From: Bacillus thuringiensis
GTDB lineage: Bacteria; Bacillota; Bacilli; Bacillales; Bacillaceae_G
DNA: 64,000 bases
Direction of reading: 5' to 3'
NCBI RefSeq assembly: GCF_014932895.1
Contig: NZ_JACYOF010000008.1
Coordinates: 124,001-188,000, forward strand
Below, in pieces: positions 62,997 to 64,000 of the stretch. Position 1 is the stretch's first letter. Each line of letters starts with the position of its first letter. The position numbers were made by a program, and so were the translations under genes. Below the pieces are notes generated by a model that saw only the letters and a list, made by a program, of their open reading frames with translations, was not told the DNA's origin and did not search any database.

Positions 62997-64000
62997 TCAT
63001 TTGTAATACTCATTTTCCACATCATATTTTGATATAGGACGACTGTAATAATAACCTTGTGCAAGTTTCACATTCTTTTCTTTTAAAAATTGGATTTGTT
63101 CCACTTTTTCTACTCCTTCTGCAATTACATTCAATCCTAAAGTATGAGCCAAATGAATAATTGCAGCCGTAATATTTGTATCACGTTCATCTATATGTAT
63201 ACCTTCCATAAAAGAACGATCAATTTTTAACGTATCAATTGGATATGTTTTTAAATAACTTAAAGATGAATACCCCGTTCCAAAATCATCTAAATGAATC
63301 TTTAAATTTTGTTCCTTTAATTGTAGTAACACTCTCTTCGATATGTCTTTATGTATAAGAGCTCCTTCTGTAACCTCTATCGCTAATAAATGAGGTGGTA
63401 CATTGTACTTATTTAGGGCCCGTGTAATCATCTCTATTAAAGTAATAGAGCGAAAGTGTCTAGCTGAAATATTAACTGCAATCGGGACAACCTCATATCC
63501 TTTACTTAACCATTCGCTTATTTGTAGACATACTTGATCTACTACCCATTCATCAAGCTTAATAATAAATCCTGTTCTTTCTGCCAGCGGAATAAATTGA
63601 TTTGGAGGAACAAATCCTAATTCTTTATTCTCCCACCTTATTAAAGCTTCCATACCGGCTATTTTTTTCGTTTCAATATTAATTTGTGGCTGATAATATA
63701 AGAAAAATTCATTTTTTTCTATCGCACGATGTAACTGGTTTTCTATAATAAACCTTTGTTCACGTTCACAATCTAATCCATTACAATAAAAATGATAATA
63801 CCCTTTTCCTTTTTCCTTTGCTTTTTCCAAAGCAGCATCAACTCTTTGAAAAAGTATTTTTTCATCTTCTCCATCCTTTGGTGCCATTATAATTCCTATT
63901 GACGCACTTAAATACACGTCCTCTTCTTCGATTACAAAATGCTCACTAATCTTTTTTAATATGTTTTTTGCAACTTCCTCTACACATTCTTTCGTTATAT
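62997..64000 (-). CDS. GGDEF-EAL cyclic-di-GMP protein, N-terminus outside the window
   Basis: The frame stays open to base 64000, so the visible 334 residues are the C-terminal part. The first ~80 residues are the end of a GGDEF domain (SASIGIIMAPKDGEDE..LFQRVDAALEKAKEKGKG). The rest is an EAL phosphodiesterase domain with intact motifs: EALIRW, ARHF, AIEVTEGALI, DDFGTGYSSLSYL, KIDRSF and AEGVE, so hydrolysis of c-di-GMP to pGpG is likely. Whether the GGDEF half is active cannot be judged because its signature lies upstream of the window. A GTG at 63917 is not the real start. Confidence 0.88.
   Translation of the reverse strand, partial: ITKECVEEVAKNILKKISEHFVIEEEDVYLSASIGIIMAPKDGEDEKILFQRVDAALEKAKEKGKGYYHFYCNGLDCEREQRFIIENQLHRAIEKNEFFLYYQPQINIETKKIAGMEALIRWENKELGFVPPNQFIPLAERTGFIIKLDEWVVDQVCLQISEWLSKGYEVVPIAVNISARHFRSITLIEMITRALNKYNVPPHLLAIEVTEGALIHKDISKRVLLQLKEQNLKIHLDDFGTGYSSLSYLKTYPIDTLKIDRSFMEGIHIDERDTNITAAIIHLAHTLGLNVIAEGVEKVEQIQFLKEKNVKLAQGYYYSRPISKYDVENEYYK

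Noticed and set aside
62997-63917. A complete 306-residue EAL protein starting at 63917
   Set aside because: The frame is open without stop to base 64000 and the upstream residues continue a GGDEF domain, so the GTG is internal.

Overview
The window looks like chromosomal DNA of a Bacillus cereus group bacterium. It is AT-rich, has strong GGAGG-type ribosome binding sites, and carries an nprR-nprX-npr quorum-sensing locus, a ColA-type collagenase with a near-perfect PlcR box, and several short dispersed repeats of bcr1 type flanked by ATAAA. No rRNA, tRNA, phage, insertion sequence or CRISPR array was seen. The nprX pheromone core here reads SNPDIYG, and as I remember the group this points away from the classical anthracis/thuringiensis pherotype. 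Species assignment stays open.

Layout. 0-6 kb: a small VTT/DedA-like membrane protein, the neutral protease with its regulator nprR and a remarkable four-repeat nprX, and pncB. 6-19 kb: cadA-cadC with two visible operators, a methyltransferase, an amino acid permease, alanine dehydrogenase with a perfect cre site, a membrane-anchored GDPD phosphodiesterase, and a formate dehydrogenase unit (fdh plus DUF1641 protein) divergent from fdhD. 19-27 kb: two paralogous acetyltransferases flank a two-component system and two tiny genes, followed by a MocR regulator divergent from an EamA transporter, and a lipoprotein. 27-32 kb: the malate module (malK-malR, maeN, malic enzyme). 32-37 kb: an exported protein of seven 28-residue repeats next to a C39-like peptidase, then a second OmpR-type two-component system. 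37-42 kb: glpP-ugpC-ugpA-ugpE-ugpB behind a four-part Pho box and a leader RNA with mutually exclusive hairpins. 42-45 kb: an acetyltransferase, an exported ankyrin lipoprotein, a NosL-like lipoprotein and a biotinyl-like domain protein. 45-49 kb: citM convergent with citS-citT. 49-57 kb: a chemoreceptor, nfeD-floT and colA. 57-64 kb: a BCCT transporter, yhbH, prkA, a 31-residue exported peptide and a GGDEF-EAL protein cut by the window edge.

Most genes are standard metabolism, transport and sensing. Two carboxylate sensor systems (MalKR and CitST) each sit beside their transporter, and each transporter has a cre-like site, which suggests substrate induction under CcpA control. The ugp operon combines three visible control layers: phosphate (Pho box), leader RNA structure, and an encoded GlpP antiterminator.

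The least explained material is small. It comprises the tetra-repeat pheromone precursor, three mini-genes whose promoters share sequence blocks at an identical 55-bp spacing, the repeat-protein/peptidase pair, and short membrane or secreted peptides of 23-40 residues that automatic annotation would probably miss.
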